NCBI RefSeq assembly: GCF_007097395.1
Contig: NZ_VKDC01000019.1
Location: 105,237-169,236, forward strand
Direction: 5' to 3'
Length of the DNA stretch: 64,000 bases
Origin: Fulvivirga sp. M361
Lineage (GTDB): Bacteria; Bacteroidota; Bacteroidia; Cytophagales; Cyclobacteriaceae
Below, in pieces: positions 44,635 to 52,605 of this stretch. The number at the start of each line of letters is the position of its first letter. Position 1 is the stretch's first letter. The position numbers and the translations under genes are program-made. A model generated the notes under the pieces. The model was not told where the DNA came from. It saw only the letters and a list, made by a program, of their open reading frames with translations, and ran no database searches.

Positions 44635-45845
44635 ACTCAGAAAAGCCATACCAGCACTTCGATTTTTATATGGTTTTTACCAAAACCAAAGAGTTCATTG
44701 ATACTTACAACAAGGGTCAAGGTAAAATAACTAGTAAGCTCAATGCGAACCATCGGGCTACCGCAGAATTGATCGTTAGGTTATACCTCAAACAGCTCAA
44801 CAGTCGTCCATATAGCATGCAAGAGGGAGAAACGATTGGCTTTAAAACATATAATTCCAGTTTGGCTTCATGCAAAGGCTGTACGAAGAGAACGATCATC
44901 AATCATAAGGAAAGGCTTAAACAGTCTGGATTTATTATCCAAGAGGAACATCAAGGTGCAAATGGCATTGAGCTGTGGATCAATCCGGACATTCTATTTC
45001 ATGGCCAGAAAGATGTAGTCTCACTTCGAGAGAATTACGTGAAAATTTTGCCTAGGGAGCCTTTTTCACTCTCTAAAGAGAAAAATTTTCACCCTTTAGT
45101 TCATGAACCTCATGAACATGATAATAATAATAGCACTGTGGACAATGTAAAAGGTGCTCGCCCAAAGGCTCACGGTGATGGGTTGTCCCGACAGAAGGGT
45201 CGTGACGAACCCACAGGAACAAGACATGAACTTTACATGAACACGGGGGAAAATGCGAAATCTGCCTCAGAAAGTCAGAAAAATAATTCTGATGAGGCAG
45301 ATCGCATTTCCTTACTTGTTTTGGTGAAGCAATTCTGGGAGTTTGCCCGGAAAATCCTCTATCCTGATTTGATCCTCAGTGATCCTGAAGAAAGAGACAT
45401 CATGAACAAAATTTGGGCTGCCGTTTATCTCAAATTTTCGAGTCCGGGTTCATTTCAGCAGTGGAATACTTATCATGAACAAGCCTTGGAACGAATAGTG
45501 ATGGTTCGTAAATGGTTGGATAGATCCCCTAATCACTGGATACCCGCGCCTCATGTTTACTTCAACCCCAACAATGAAAAGAATGGATTTCAAAAAACGC
45601 TTGACTGGCTGGTAAAGCGCGAGATTTTGAAAATAGAAATCAGGAAGCAGTTGGAACTGCAAAAAATCAGGAGAGAGCAGAAACTACATGAGGAAGGAAG
45701 AGGAAGATACAAAACGCTCTCAAGATTGCAGCTTTTTAAAACCCATGAACAACGCTTAAGGAAGATGAGGGATCCTGATCTCTTGAGGTCTTACTACTTG
45801 TCATTGACCGGCCATTTTAACCCTGACAAACAGAAAGAGCCATGA
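44628..45845 (+). CDS. Replication-initiator-like protein with N-terminal winged helix
   Basis: 405 residues. The N-terminal half has a helical winged-HTH pattern: 'TAELIVRLYLKQLNSRPYS', then 'CKGCTKRTIINHKERLKQSG' with a recognition helix and wing 'FIIQEEHQGANGIELWINP'. A charged linker (about 165-215) leads to a helical C-terminal domain with 'FWEFARKILYPDLILSDPEE'. This two-domain layout resembles initiators/primosome-type proteins of Bacteroidota plasmids and phages, but no HUH, primase or P-loop motif is present. It is placed at the early end of the island. Assignment is by architecture only. Confidence 0.5.
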   Translation: MLNSEKPYQHFDFYMVFTKTKEFIDTYNKGQGKITSKLNANHRATAELIVRLYLKQLNSRPYSMQEGETIGFKTYNSSLASCKGCTKRTIINHKERLKQSGFIIQEEHQGANGIELWINPDILFHGQKDVVSLRENYVKILPREPFSLSKEKNFHPLVHEPHEHDNNNSTVDNVKGARPKAHGDGLSRQKGRDEPTGTRHELYMNTGENAKSASESQKNNSDEADRISLLVLVKQFWEFARKILYPDLILSDPEERDIMNKIWAAVYLKFSSPGSFQQWNTYHEQALERIVMVRKWLDRSPNHWIPAPHVYFNPNNEKNGFQKTLDWLVKREILKIEIRKQLELQKIRREQKLHEEGRGRYKTLSRLQLFKTHEQRLRKMRDPDLLRSYYLSLTGHFNPDKQKEP

Positions 45846-46093
45846 TGTCTGAAAAGTCTATTGAAATAGCTATGACTAAATGTATCGTATGGTTTTATGA
45901 TGGCAATTCGAGGACTTTCTATTCCAGGGACCGATCTCATAAGAAAGCCAAACCCAATATGGCTCTTGGTATTCGGAGATTGGAGAAAATGCTCTTGGAA
46001 ACATTCAGTGGAAAGTGGGAAACAGCCATCATTTATGAGAATCAGGAAAACGGTCGAGAGCTCGCCAAGTATAAAAGAGGTGTCAGAGTTTAA
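45842..46093 (+). CDS. Small hypothetical protein of the island
   Basis: 83 residues, basic, starting with ATGATG that overlaps the preceding stop (ATGA). 'KCIVWFYDGNSRTFYSRDRS' could be a short beta hairpin followed by the helix 'MALGIRRLEKMLLETFSGK'. It resembles no family I know. Overlap with the initiator-like gene suggests coupled translation. Confidence 0.6.
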   Translation: MMSEKSIEIAMTKCIVWFYDGNSRTFYSRDRSHKKAKPNMALGIRRLEKMLLETFSGKWETAIIYENQENGRELAKYKRGVRV

Positions 46094-46162
46094 TCTGATT
46101 TGGTCTTGCGCAAACTTCATCTGAGTGGACTGGTTCTTGATTCACCTTATGAAAAGAGTATT

Positions 46163-46729
46163 ATGAATATTGATAATCATATAAAAAGTGGGTTTTTCGA
46201 GCAATTGGAGGAGTTTTTATACTCTCGTAAATTCATATTTCTGGTTGTTATCGCTGGCACAATACCCATGATCATGCACTCACATGAGTTGTTCTATAAG
46301 ATATCTCCGTTTGAGGGTAATGACTATGTCAAGAGGATCTACTCTCTTTTCTATGCCATCAGTTTCGATCTGACTATTCTAGTCTTTACGATTCATTATA
46401 TCAAAAAGAAGCCTCAGCTCTATGCCTGCTTTGCTTTTGTGATCAACCTGCTCTATTTCAACCCCTTTGGGTTCATTCCAGAGCTTTATGTGATAGGCTT
46501 CACAAAAGTATTCTTAGCAGGAGTTCTTGCGTTTACCGGCTATAGTTATGCAGAGCTATTTGTGGAAAAAGTAGCCGAAAACAAGAAGTCCGTTAAGAAA
46601 AGGCCTGTTTACAAGCCCGTAAACAAAGAGGTAAACGGGTTAAGTAAACAAGACGACTTTGAGTGTAATGAGTGCGGAAAAGGCTTCCATTCGATCAAAG
46701 CATTGAATGGCCACATGAAGGTTCATTAA
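46163..46729 (+). CDS. Membrane protein with a classical C2H2 zinc finger at its C-terminus
   Basis: 188 residues from ATG 46163 (an in-frame TTG at 46100 gives a longer, less likely form). Four hydrophobic segments: 'FIFLVVIAGTIPMIMH', 'IYSLFYAISFDLTILVFTI', 'YACFAFVINLLYFNPFGFI' and 'FTKVFLAGVLAFTGYSYAEL'. A Lys/Pro-rich linker leads to the finger: Cys168-x2-Cys171-x12-His184-x3-His188, with 'ALNGHMKVH' at the very end. Spacing and the A-L-x-G-H core resemble eukaryotic fingers, unlike bacterial Ros/MucR (x9). Topology suggests a cytosolic finger tethered to the membrane. It may bind DNA, RNA or protein. Confidence 0.75.
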   Translation: MNIDNHIKSGFFEQLEEFLYSRKFIFLVVIAGTIPMIMHSHELFYKISPFEGNDYVKRIYSLFYAISFDLTILVFTIHYIKKKPQLYACFAFVINLLYFNPFGFIPELYVIGFTKVFLAGVLAFTGYSYAELFVEKVAENKKSVKKRPVYKPVNKEVNGLSKQDDFECNECGKGFHSIKALNGHMKVH

Positions 46730-46740
46730 CTAGGTAATGA

Positions 46741-46830
46741 AAAAACTAATTAATGTACGGTAAAATAAACGTGTATTCATTCGTTAATAAAAACTAATTA
46801 TCGTACATTAGAAAAAACTAATTAGTGTAC
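46741..46830 (+). promoter_or_regulatory. Three 18-bp direct repeats in 24-bp phase, abutting the fic start
   Basis: AAAAACTAATTAATGTAC (46741), AAAAACTAATTATCGTAC (46789) and AAAAACTAATTAGTGTAC (46813) share AAAAACTAATTANNGTAC. Their starts are 48 and 24 bp apart, i.e. multiples of 24, and the last ends one base before ATG 46832. This is the layout of an operator for an autoregulating protein, or of iterons. It covers nearly the whole 102-bp gap, so transcription and translation of fic both start next to it. Confidence 0.7.
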
Positions 46831-46831
46831 T

Positions 46832-48364
46832 ATGGCCACTCCCTCAGAAAAACTGGCAAGCTCACTTGAAATACTCAAGGAATTACAAAGCAAAGGGAAT
46901 GCTGCAATCAAAGGCAGTGATTTAACACAAACGCATCGGGAGCGACTTATCGCCAACGGATTCATCAAGAGTGTTCTTAAAGGATGGTATATACCCACTA
47001 AGCCAGACGATAAAAAGGGTGATAGTACTTCATGGTATGCTTCATTTTGGGAGTTTTCTAAAGCCTATTTGAACGACCGGTTTTCAGACAATTGGGTACT
47101 CTCACCCGAACAATCCATTGCCATTCACAGTGGTAATTGGTCTATACCGAAACAACTTTTAGTGAGATCTCCTGAAGCCAACAACAATAGCACAGACCTA
47201 CTTTTCGGCACATCGATTTTTGACATAAAATCTAAACTCCCTGATGATACCGCAATAGAATCGATTAACGGTATTCGTATTCTTTCCTTGCCACATGCCT
47301 TAATCCAATGTTCGCCATCCCTGTTTACACGCTCATCGATAGATGCTCGCACTGCACTTGCTCTTATGAGAGATGCTTCTCAGGTATTGGATCCACTTCT
47401 TACTGGGGGGCATTCTGTGATAGCTGGTCGGCTTTCAGGTGCATTTAGAAATATCGGCAATACCAGAATAGCGGATGACATAGTGAGTACGATGCGTTCT
47501 GCCGGATATGATATCAGGGAGCAAGATCCATTTGATCAACAAACGCCTTCCGCTTTCAACCTCAGAGAAAAATCACCTTATGTAAATCGGATCAGTATGA
47601 TGTGGTCTGATATGCGTGAGATCGTGTTGGAGTACTTTCCTGAGCCTCCCGGACTGCCAAATGACAAAGAGAAGTATATCAAAAGTGTAGAAGATATTTT
47701 TGTGGCGGATGCTTACAATTCATTATCCATAGAAGGATATATGGTTACTGAAGAACTCATCGAAAGAGTCAGAAGTGGATCCTGGAATCCGGAGCAAAAC
47801 GAAGAAGATCTGCAGCAAAGAAACGCCATGGCCGCAAGAGGATATTGGCAGGCCTTTCAGTTAGTCAAAGCGTCCATCAAAAAAGTACTATCGGGCAAAA
47901 ATGCTGGTCAGATACTTGATGCAGATCATGGTGGCTGGTACAGGGAATTGTTTGCACCGAGTGTAGCAGCAGGTATATTAAAACCTTCCGATTTAGCAGG
48001 ATACAGAAATGGTCCTGTTTACATCAAGAACTCACAGCATGTTCCGTTGAACAGAGACGCTCTAAGAGATGCCATGCCTGCTTTTTTCGAACTCCTAGAG
48101 GAAGAGCCAGAAGCATCAGTAAGGACTTTGTTGGGTCACTTTATTTTCGTTTACATTCATCCTTATATGGATGGTAATGGCCGAATGGCTCGTTTTTTAA
48201 TGAACACCATGCTGGCATCTGGTGGCTATCCATGGACCATTATTGAAGTCAAAGAACGCAAGGTTTACATGGAGGCACTCGAAGAGGCAAGTGTTCGTCA
48301 TAACATCAAGGATTTTGCAGAATTTGTAGGCAATAAGGTTAAGGAGCAAATGATGAAAAACTGA
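46832..48364 (+). CDS. Fic-domain protein with N-terminal AbiEi-like winged helix
   Basis: 510 residues. The N-terminus ('LEILKELQSKGNAAIKGSDL', 'RERLIANGFIKSVLKGWYIP') is the winged HTH seen in AbiEi/COG5340-type antitoxins. The Fic core has HPYMDGNGRMAR (H443-R454), matching HPFx[D/E]GNGRxxR with the catalytic His, and the auto-inhibitory [S/T]xxxE[G/N] motif SLSIEG (S297-G302) that marks class II Fic proteins. It would transfer AMP (or another nucleotide) to a target under tight self-control, and probably represses itself through the three upstream repeats. Together toxin and antitoxin function would lie in one chain. The target is unknown. Confidence 0.88.
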   Translation: MATPSEKLASSLEILKELQSKGNAAIKGSDLTQTHRERLIANGFIKSVLKGWYIPTKPDDKKGDSTSWYASFWEFSKAYLNDRFSDNWVLSPEQSIAIHSGNWSIPKQLLVRSPEANNNSTDLLFGTSIFDIKSKLPDDTAIESINGIRILSLPHALIQCSPSLFTRSSIDARTALALMRDASQVLDPLLTGGHSVIAGRLSGAFRNIGNTRIADDIVSTMRSAGYDIREQDPFDQQTPSAFNLREKSPYVNRISMMWSDMREIVLEYFPEPPGLPNDKEKYIKSVEDIFVADAYNSLSIEGYMVTEELIERVRSGSWNPEQNEEDLQQRNAMAARGYWQAFQLVKASIKKVLSGKNAGQILDADHGGWYRELFAPSVAAGILKPSDLAGYRNGPVYIKNSQHVPLNRDALRDAMPAFFELLEEEPEASVRTLLGHFIFVYIHPYMDGNGRMARFLMNTMLASGGYPWTIIEVKERKVYMEALEEASVRHNIKDFAEFVGNKVKEQMMKN

Positions 48365-48368
48365 ATTT

Positions 48369-48671
48369 ATGGAAAATCCTTTTGAAGTGATATTGCAGCG
48401 ATTGGATAGAATAGAAAGCCTGCTGGAAAAGCTGCAATCAGATAAAACAGCCATTGAAAGCAAAGAAGAGAACTTTCTTAGTCCCCAAGAAGCGGCTGAT
48501 TTTCTTGGAGATGCACTGCCCACTCTGTATGGTAGAACAAGCAAGAATGAGATCCCCTTTTATAAACGTGGAAAGAAACTCTACTTCAAAAAATCGGAGC
48601 TAATAGAATGGATTGAAGCTGGAAAATGTCGAAGCGTTTATGAATTAATTGATGGTGCTTCAAAAAGGTAG
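48369..48671 (+). CDS. AlpA/excisionase-type helix-turn-helix protein
   Basis: 100 residues: an N-terminal short coiled coil ('ILQRLDRIESLLEKLQSDK') and 'FLSPQEAADFLGDALPTLYG', then 'NEIPFYKRGKKLYFKKSELI', the helix-turn-helix_17 pattern of excisionase-like proteins. It starts 4 bp after fic and is probably cotranscribed with it. It is the second excisionase-like protein in the island, yet no recombinase is visible in the window. Confidence 0.85.
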   Translation: MENPFEVILQRLDRIESLLEKLQSDKTAIESKEENFLSPQEAADFLGDALPTLYGRTSKNEIPFYKRGKKLYFKKSELIEWIEAGKCRSVYELIDGASKR

Positions 48672-48675
48672 TGAA

Positions 48676-48843
48676 TTATCCAAACTCCTGATAAATCCTT
48701 TTGACCTCCCTCGGATATAATAGCTGTCGTCTACCGGTCTCCAGCCCCTCAATCTCCTTAAGCTTTTTCCTCAACGTCTCGCGACTGATCCCCATTTCTT
48801 GAGCGAGTTCTGATTTGCTTTTGAATCGAAGTGAATGAAACAT
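48676..48843 (-). CDS. Short helix-turn-helix protein on the opposite strand
   Basis: 55 residues from ATG 48843, or up to 78 from 48912. 'SKSELAQEMGISRETLRKKL' is a clear HTH, followed by 'LYPREVKRIYQEF'. It is the only minus-strand gene in the island, converges on the upstream genes and diverges from the late operon starting at 49057. That position fits a switch protein controlling the operon. GGAGGT directly precedes the ATG at 48843. The exact start is uncertain. Confidence 0.65.
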   Translation of the reverse strand: MFHSLRFKSKSELAQEMGISRETLRKKLKEIEGLETGRRQLLYPREVKRIYQEFG

Positions 48844-49056
48844 ACCTCCAAAATACAACCTAAATCTTGAAGAGACCAGTTCAAATAATTCAAGAGAACC
48901 AAACCTTCCCACCTGATCAAGGAAAGACGCTTCAAAGCCCCCTTAATTGATTCAAAAACCAATGTGTCACCAATTAATCAAAGGTTCTCCTCAGTTTCAC
49001 AAGCTCACTTTTTTCTAAAAATAGCGTAATCAATATTTGAGTAAATCATTACGATT

Positions 49057-49518
49057 ATGCTCAAATGGATTGCAGGTGGAGCGGCTGCATTTTTTGCAGG
49101 CCGGTATTTGCTGAGACTTCAAAAAGCCTCTCAAACCATAGTGACCAGAACTTCTCTGAAGGTCAATAGAGTCGGGCTTTCCGGTATTGAGTTGAAAGCG
49201 AGTATCAGACTACAGAATCCCAACCCTGTGGCATTAGCCATTCAATTCCCCTTTCTAAACCTCACCCATAAAGACGTATCCATTGGGTCATCAACTGTAA
49301 AGAATGAGACCATTCAATTATCCGAGAATAGCGAGAAAACTTTTGATATGGCCATCCAGTCTGCAGGCTGGCTTACACTCATCCAGGTGCTGGGTGCAGA
49401 TATCGTTCAAAAAATACGAAGTGGACAAAAAGTCTCCCTAGACCTGCTAGCCACTACTTCTACGCAGATCAATGGTATTCCTTATGAACAGCAGGAATTA
49501 ATCAAACTGACTATTTGA
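49057..49518 (+). CDS. Membrane-anchored LEA-type (Water stress/LEA14-like) protein
   Basis: 153 residues: an N-terminal signal anchor ('WIAGGAAAFFAGRYLLRLQ') and a single beta-sandwich domain of the LEA_2/WHy type, marked by 'IELKASIRLQNPNPVALAIQF' and 'VKNETIQLSENSEKTFDMAI'. LEA_2 domains are fibronectin-like and have no catalytic activity. It is the first gene of the 20-gene operon, and its stop overlaps the next start (TGATG). In a virus-like reading it could be a membrane-attached minor structural protein; that is inference. Confidence 0.65.
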   Translation: MLKWIAGGAAAFFAGRYLLRLQKASQTIVTRTSLKVNRVGLSGIELKASIRLQNPNPVALAIQFPFLNLTHKDVSIGSSTVKNETIQLSENSEKTFDMAIQSAGWLTLIQVLGADIVQKIRSGQKVSLDLLATTSTQINGIPYEQQELIKLTI

Positions 49519-50447
49519 TGAAGGCACTAAGAAAACGACATATTCGCCCAGGTTATCAGTTTGATAAAATCATTCCAAGGAGTGTTGAACAAGATTCAGT
49601 AATTCGCCCGGAAGGGAAAGCCAGGCTGCACCACACTATCAACCTGATCAAACAACTGGTTCCTGAAACCAAATCGGATACCAAGCTGCTGGCCAGCCAT
49701 CTCATGGGTTCAGATCTTGAATCAACCTGCAAGAATATCTGGGACTTTGTTTACAACCACATCCAGTATGCCAGAGATAAAACCGGAGTGGAGCAAGTAA
49801 GAAGACCTTCTCGCGCCTGGGCCGACCGAAAAAAAGGAGTTGATTGCGATTGCTACTCTGTTTTCATCTCCAGTATTCTTACTAATCTGAACATCCCTCA
49901 TAAGCTTCGAATCACAAAGTATGGAGGTAAACAGCACTATCAGCACATTTATCCAATCGTACCAAATGGTGGTGCTCATATAACCATGGATTGTGTGACT
50001 GATCAATTTGATTACGAAGTTCCATTCTCCGGCTTTCGAGATTTTGATGTGGATGATCCAACACCAGTAGGAGAAATTAATGGATTAGAGGGAATTAGCG
50101 GGGTAGATTCTCTTGACCTTTTAATCGATGGGCTGGATAGTCCCAGAACAAGAAGAGGTGTATTGCCATTAAGACGTGTTGCTGCTGAAAGTACACCAAA
50201 ACGGAAGCCAGTAGTAGCTATTCAGTCAGAATCAACTCAGCCATTTATTCCCTCAAAAAAATCATCGCCCAGAGTGGTGAAAACAGATATAAAGCAGCAA
50301 CCAGCGACAGAAGTAGTGCAGGTAAAAGCCTTTGAAACACCCATTATCACTACGACCAAGAAAATCAAGACTGGACTGGCCGGAAAGATATTACTGGCTT
50401 TTGGAGTAGGTCTGGGAGCATATAAACTAACACAAATTTTAACCTAG
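49518..50447 (+). CDS. Transglutaminase-like cysteine protease fold with C-terminal membrane anchor
   Basis: 309 residues. The catalytic triad of the transglutaminase-like superfamily is readable: Cys110 in 'KKGVDCDCYSVFISSIL' (core G-x-D-C), His143 in 'YQHIYPIV' and Asp158 in 'HITMDCV'. A helical N-terminal region with 'TCKNIWDFVYNHIQYARDK' precedes it. Residues about 175-285 form a low-complexity linker and the last ~24 ('TGLAGKILLAFGVGLGAYKL') a membrane helix. It could mature other operon proteins or act on cell wall peptides. A transglutaminase-like protein with a tail anchor beside lysins is unusual. Confidence 0.78.
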   Translation: MKALRKRHIRPGYQFDKIIPRSVEQDSVIRPEGKARLHHTINLIKQLVPETKSDTKLLASHLMGSDLESTCKNIWDFVYNHIQYARDKTGVEQVRRPSRAWADRKKGVDCDCYSVFISSILTNLNIPHKLRITKYGGKQHYQHIYPIVPNGGAHITMDCVTDQFDYEVPFSGFRDFDVDDPTPVGEINGLEGISGVDSLDLLIDGLDSPRTRRGVLPLRRVAAESTPKRKPVVAIQSESTQPFIPSKKSSPRVVKTDIKQQPATEVVQVKAFETPIITTTKKIKTGLAGKILLAFGVGLGAYKLTQILT

Positions 50448-50452
50448 TAATT

Positions 50453-51922
50453 ATGGAATTACATCGTTTGGACGGACTTGCACTGGAAGGATTAGAAGGA
50501 TCGGGTTTAGACAATCTTGACATCCAGGATATAGACTTTGAACTGCTTCAGGAAGAAGGCATGAATGGCCAACAAATAGAAGCTCTGGAAGCACTTGGTT
50601 ATGTACATGAACCAGAAATTGCCTATGAAATTCTGGATGAAGATGGCAATGTAGTCATGTATGCAGATGCAGAAGAAAACCTCTATGTGGTAGATGGCCT
50701 TGGAGAGCTTGGCTTCTTTAAGAAGATAGGAAGAGGCTTGAAGAAAGCTACAAGGTTTGTAGGCAAAAAGGTGATTCGCCCGGTAAGTAGGGGCGTCAAA
50801 AAGGCTGCAAAGTTTACCGGAAAGAAAATCCTCAAGCCAGTAGTTAAGACTTTCAATCGGTTTCTCAATCCAGCGACCATCTTGTTAAGAAATGGCTTCT
50901 TACTGGCCATGAAGATCAACCTCATGAAAGTAGCCGAAAGGTTGCGATTTGGTTATCTCAGTGATGTGGAAGCCAGAAAGAGAGGAATGAGCATGAGTGG
51001 CTTTTCCAAACTAAAGGGTGCAATCTCGAAAGCTAATAAGATTTACGAATTAGCAGGAGGCAAAAGCAGCAATCTCAAAAAAGCTATTCTCACTGGAAAA
51101 GGGAACAAAGACAAGTCCGTACCACTGAGCGGTATCGAGCTGGGCAGTCCCCTGGACTTTACCGATGACTATGCCGATCCATTTGAGCGAATCGTCATTG
51201 AAATGGATGCTGATGAGATAGAATCCATGCTGCAAGGCACGGTAGAAATGGAAGGGTTGGGAGTAGTAGTAACTGGTTCAGCAATAGCAGCAGCTTCAGG
51301 AGCAGTAGGATCCGTGGCAGCTATACTCAACAAAATTACTGGTGTATTTGATAAAGGAAAAAAGGTAGTCGAGGATGCAAAGCAAATTCGGAATAGGGTC
51401 ACTAACACGGTTAGCCAAGCCAGGTCTTTAGTTCCTTCCTCCAGAACATCGGGAGGTGCAGCACCCGCACCAATTGTAAGACAACTCCCCAGATCAGTAC
51501 CCAGATCGCTCACGAGATTTACTTCATCTGTCCGACCGACTTCTTTACCTACTTCAACAGTAAGAAGGACACCAACTCCTTCTAGTGTGCCTACTTCCAG
51601 TCCGTCATCAGCTGTTAGCCGTACTGCAAGTACCGCTTTGCCCGCTACCGTTGTTGAGCCAACTGAAGAAAAACAAAGCTTTCTACAAAAAAACAAGACC
51701 GCCCTATTTATTGGTGCAGGTGTTCTGGTTGTGGGTGGCGGAGTATTCTATGTTGTGAAACAGTCTAGAAAAAAGGAAGAAAAGCCAGTAGAAGGAATCG
51801 GTATGGGCAGTAACCGTGAACGTGACTCCAAAGGCAGATTCAAAGGAGAAGGTAAGACCATATCAAAGCGAAAATCGCAAGGCAAGAAAAAAGAAAAGCT
51901 CGTACCTACGGCTCTGCTATAA
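50453..51922 (+). CDS. 489-residue membrane protein with amphipathic tandem repeat and C-terminal anchor
   Basis: No family is recognised. An acidic N-terminus (1-90) is followed by a basic tandem repeat: GLKKATRFVGKKVIRPVSR (95-113) and GVKKAAKFTGKKILKPVVK (114-132), which would form amphipathic, membrane-active helices. A helical region ('NPATILLRNGFLLAMKINLM') and a Gly/Ala-rich stretch ('AIAAASGAVGSVAAILNKI') follow, then a long Ser/Thr/Pro linker (about 325-400), a membrane helix (about 415-435) and a Lys-rich tail. The plan resembles phage membrane-penetration or internal-membrane proteins. It is the largest protein of the operon and starts 5 bp after the previous gene. Confidence 0.6.
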   Translation: MELHRLDGLALEGLEGSGLDNLDIQDIDFELLQEEGMNGQQIEALEALGYVHEPEIAYEILDEDGNVVMYADAEENLYVVDGLGELGFFKKIGRGLKKATRFVGKKVIRPVSRGVKKAAKFTGKKILKPVVKTFNRFLNPATILLRNGFLLAMKINLMKVAERLRFGYLSDVEARKRGMSMSGFSKLKGAISKANKIYELAGGKSSNLKKAILTGKGNKDKSVPLSGIELGSPLDFTDDYADPFERIVIEMDADEIESMLQGTVEMEGLGVVVTGSAIAAASGAVGSVAAILNKITGVFDKGKKVVEDAKQIRNRVTNTVSQARSLVPSSRTSGGAAPAPIVRQLPRSVPRSLTRFTSSVRPTSLPTSTVRRTPTPSSVPTSSPSSAVSRTASTALPATVVEPTEEKQSFLQKNKTALFIGAGVLVVGGGVFYVVKQSRKKEEKPVEGIGMGSNRERDSKGRFKGEGKTISKRKSQGKKKEKLVPTALL

Positions 51923-51949
51923 CCTCACATCAATAACAAATACAAGAAA

Positions 51950-52567
51950 ATGGAAAAGACAGAAAACGTAAAAAATAGCTTCATCGAAACGGGTAAAAAT
52001 CTTGGTTCCGGGCTGGTCGGAATGGTGGCAGGATCCGCAGTGGGTAGACACTCGCTGTGGATTGGTGCCGCCACAATATTTGGAGGAGCCTGGTATCAAC
52101 AAGACTGGCTCACCTCTGCAGGTGTAGGTATGGTAGCTTCAAATGGTTTTGGATCACAGCCAGACCCCAATGTATCAGGCATTGATGGGTTTCAGGATGA
52201 AATCGGCAATGCCAAGAACAGGGCATTAGCTTCATTGAAAGCCCTCGGTAAAAAGGTGTATCTCGATAAGCTATCTCCCTCACTTGGTGAGAAGCTGGGG
52301 TTAGGCGAACTGGAAGACGGCACTGTGATTATGCTGGATGATCCGATTCAGGATATAGGTGAAGTTCAAGATTTTGACACTTCTGAAGTAGATGATATTA
52401 TCCGACAATTGGAAGAGGGGAATGTCGATGAAATCATAGAGGAAAGCCCTCTCGAACTGGAAGAAGAGGAAGAACCATTTCAGGGCGCTGACTTAGGAGC
52501 TTTCGGCAATCCGGAGATACTGGAGCTGGAAGGAACAGATGCGCTGGAGCTAAATGCTGTTGCATAA
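51950..52567 (+). CDS. Gly-rich membrane protein with acidic C-terminus
   Basis: 205 residues. Gly/Ala-rich hydrophobic stretches in the first ~70 residues ('GSGLVGMVAGSAVGRHSLWI', 'GAATIFGGAWYQQDWLTSAG') look like one or two membrane spans. A short basic stretch follows and then a strongly acidic tail ('LEEGNVDEIIEESPLELEEE'). No family is recognised. Placed immediately upstream of the suspected capsid-like genes. Such acidic tails can be scaffolding-like; that is conjecture. Confidence 0.55.
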   Translation: MEKTENVKNSFIETGKNLGSGLVGMVAGSAVGRHSLWIGAATIFGGAWYQQDWLTSAGVGMVASNGFGSQPDPNVSGIDGFQDEIGNAKNRALASLKALGKKVYLDKLSPSLGEKLGLGELEDGTVIMLDDPIQDIGEVQDFDTSEVDDIIRQLEEGNVDEIIEESPLELEEEEEPFQGADLGAFGNPEILELEGTDALELNAVA

Positions 52568-52605
52568 TCAATCTAAAAATTAATTTCATTTTAAAACTTA
52601 AATAC

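Noticed and set aside
51169..51696. 175-residue reverse-strand ORF
   Set aside because: Shadow of the Ser/Thr/Pro-rich linker of the 489-residue protein; no start context and biased composition.
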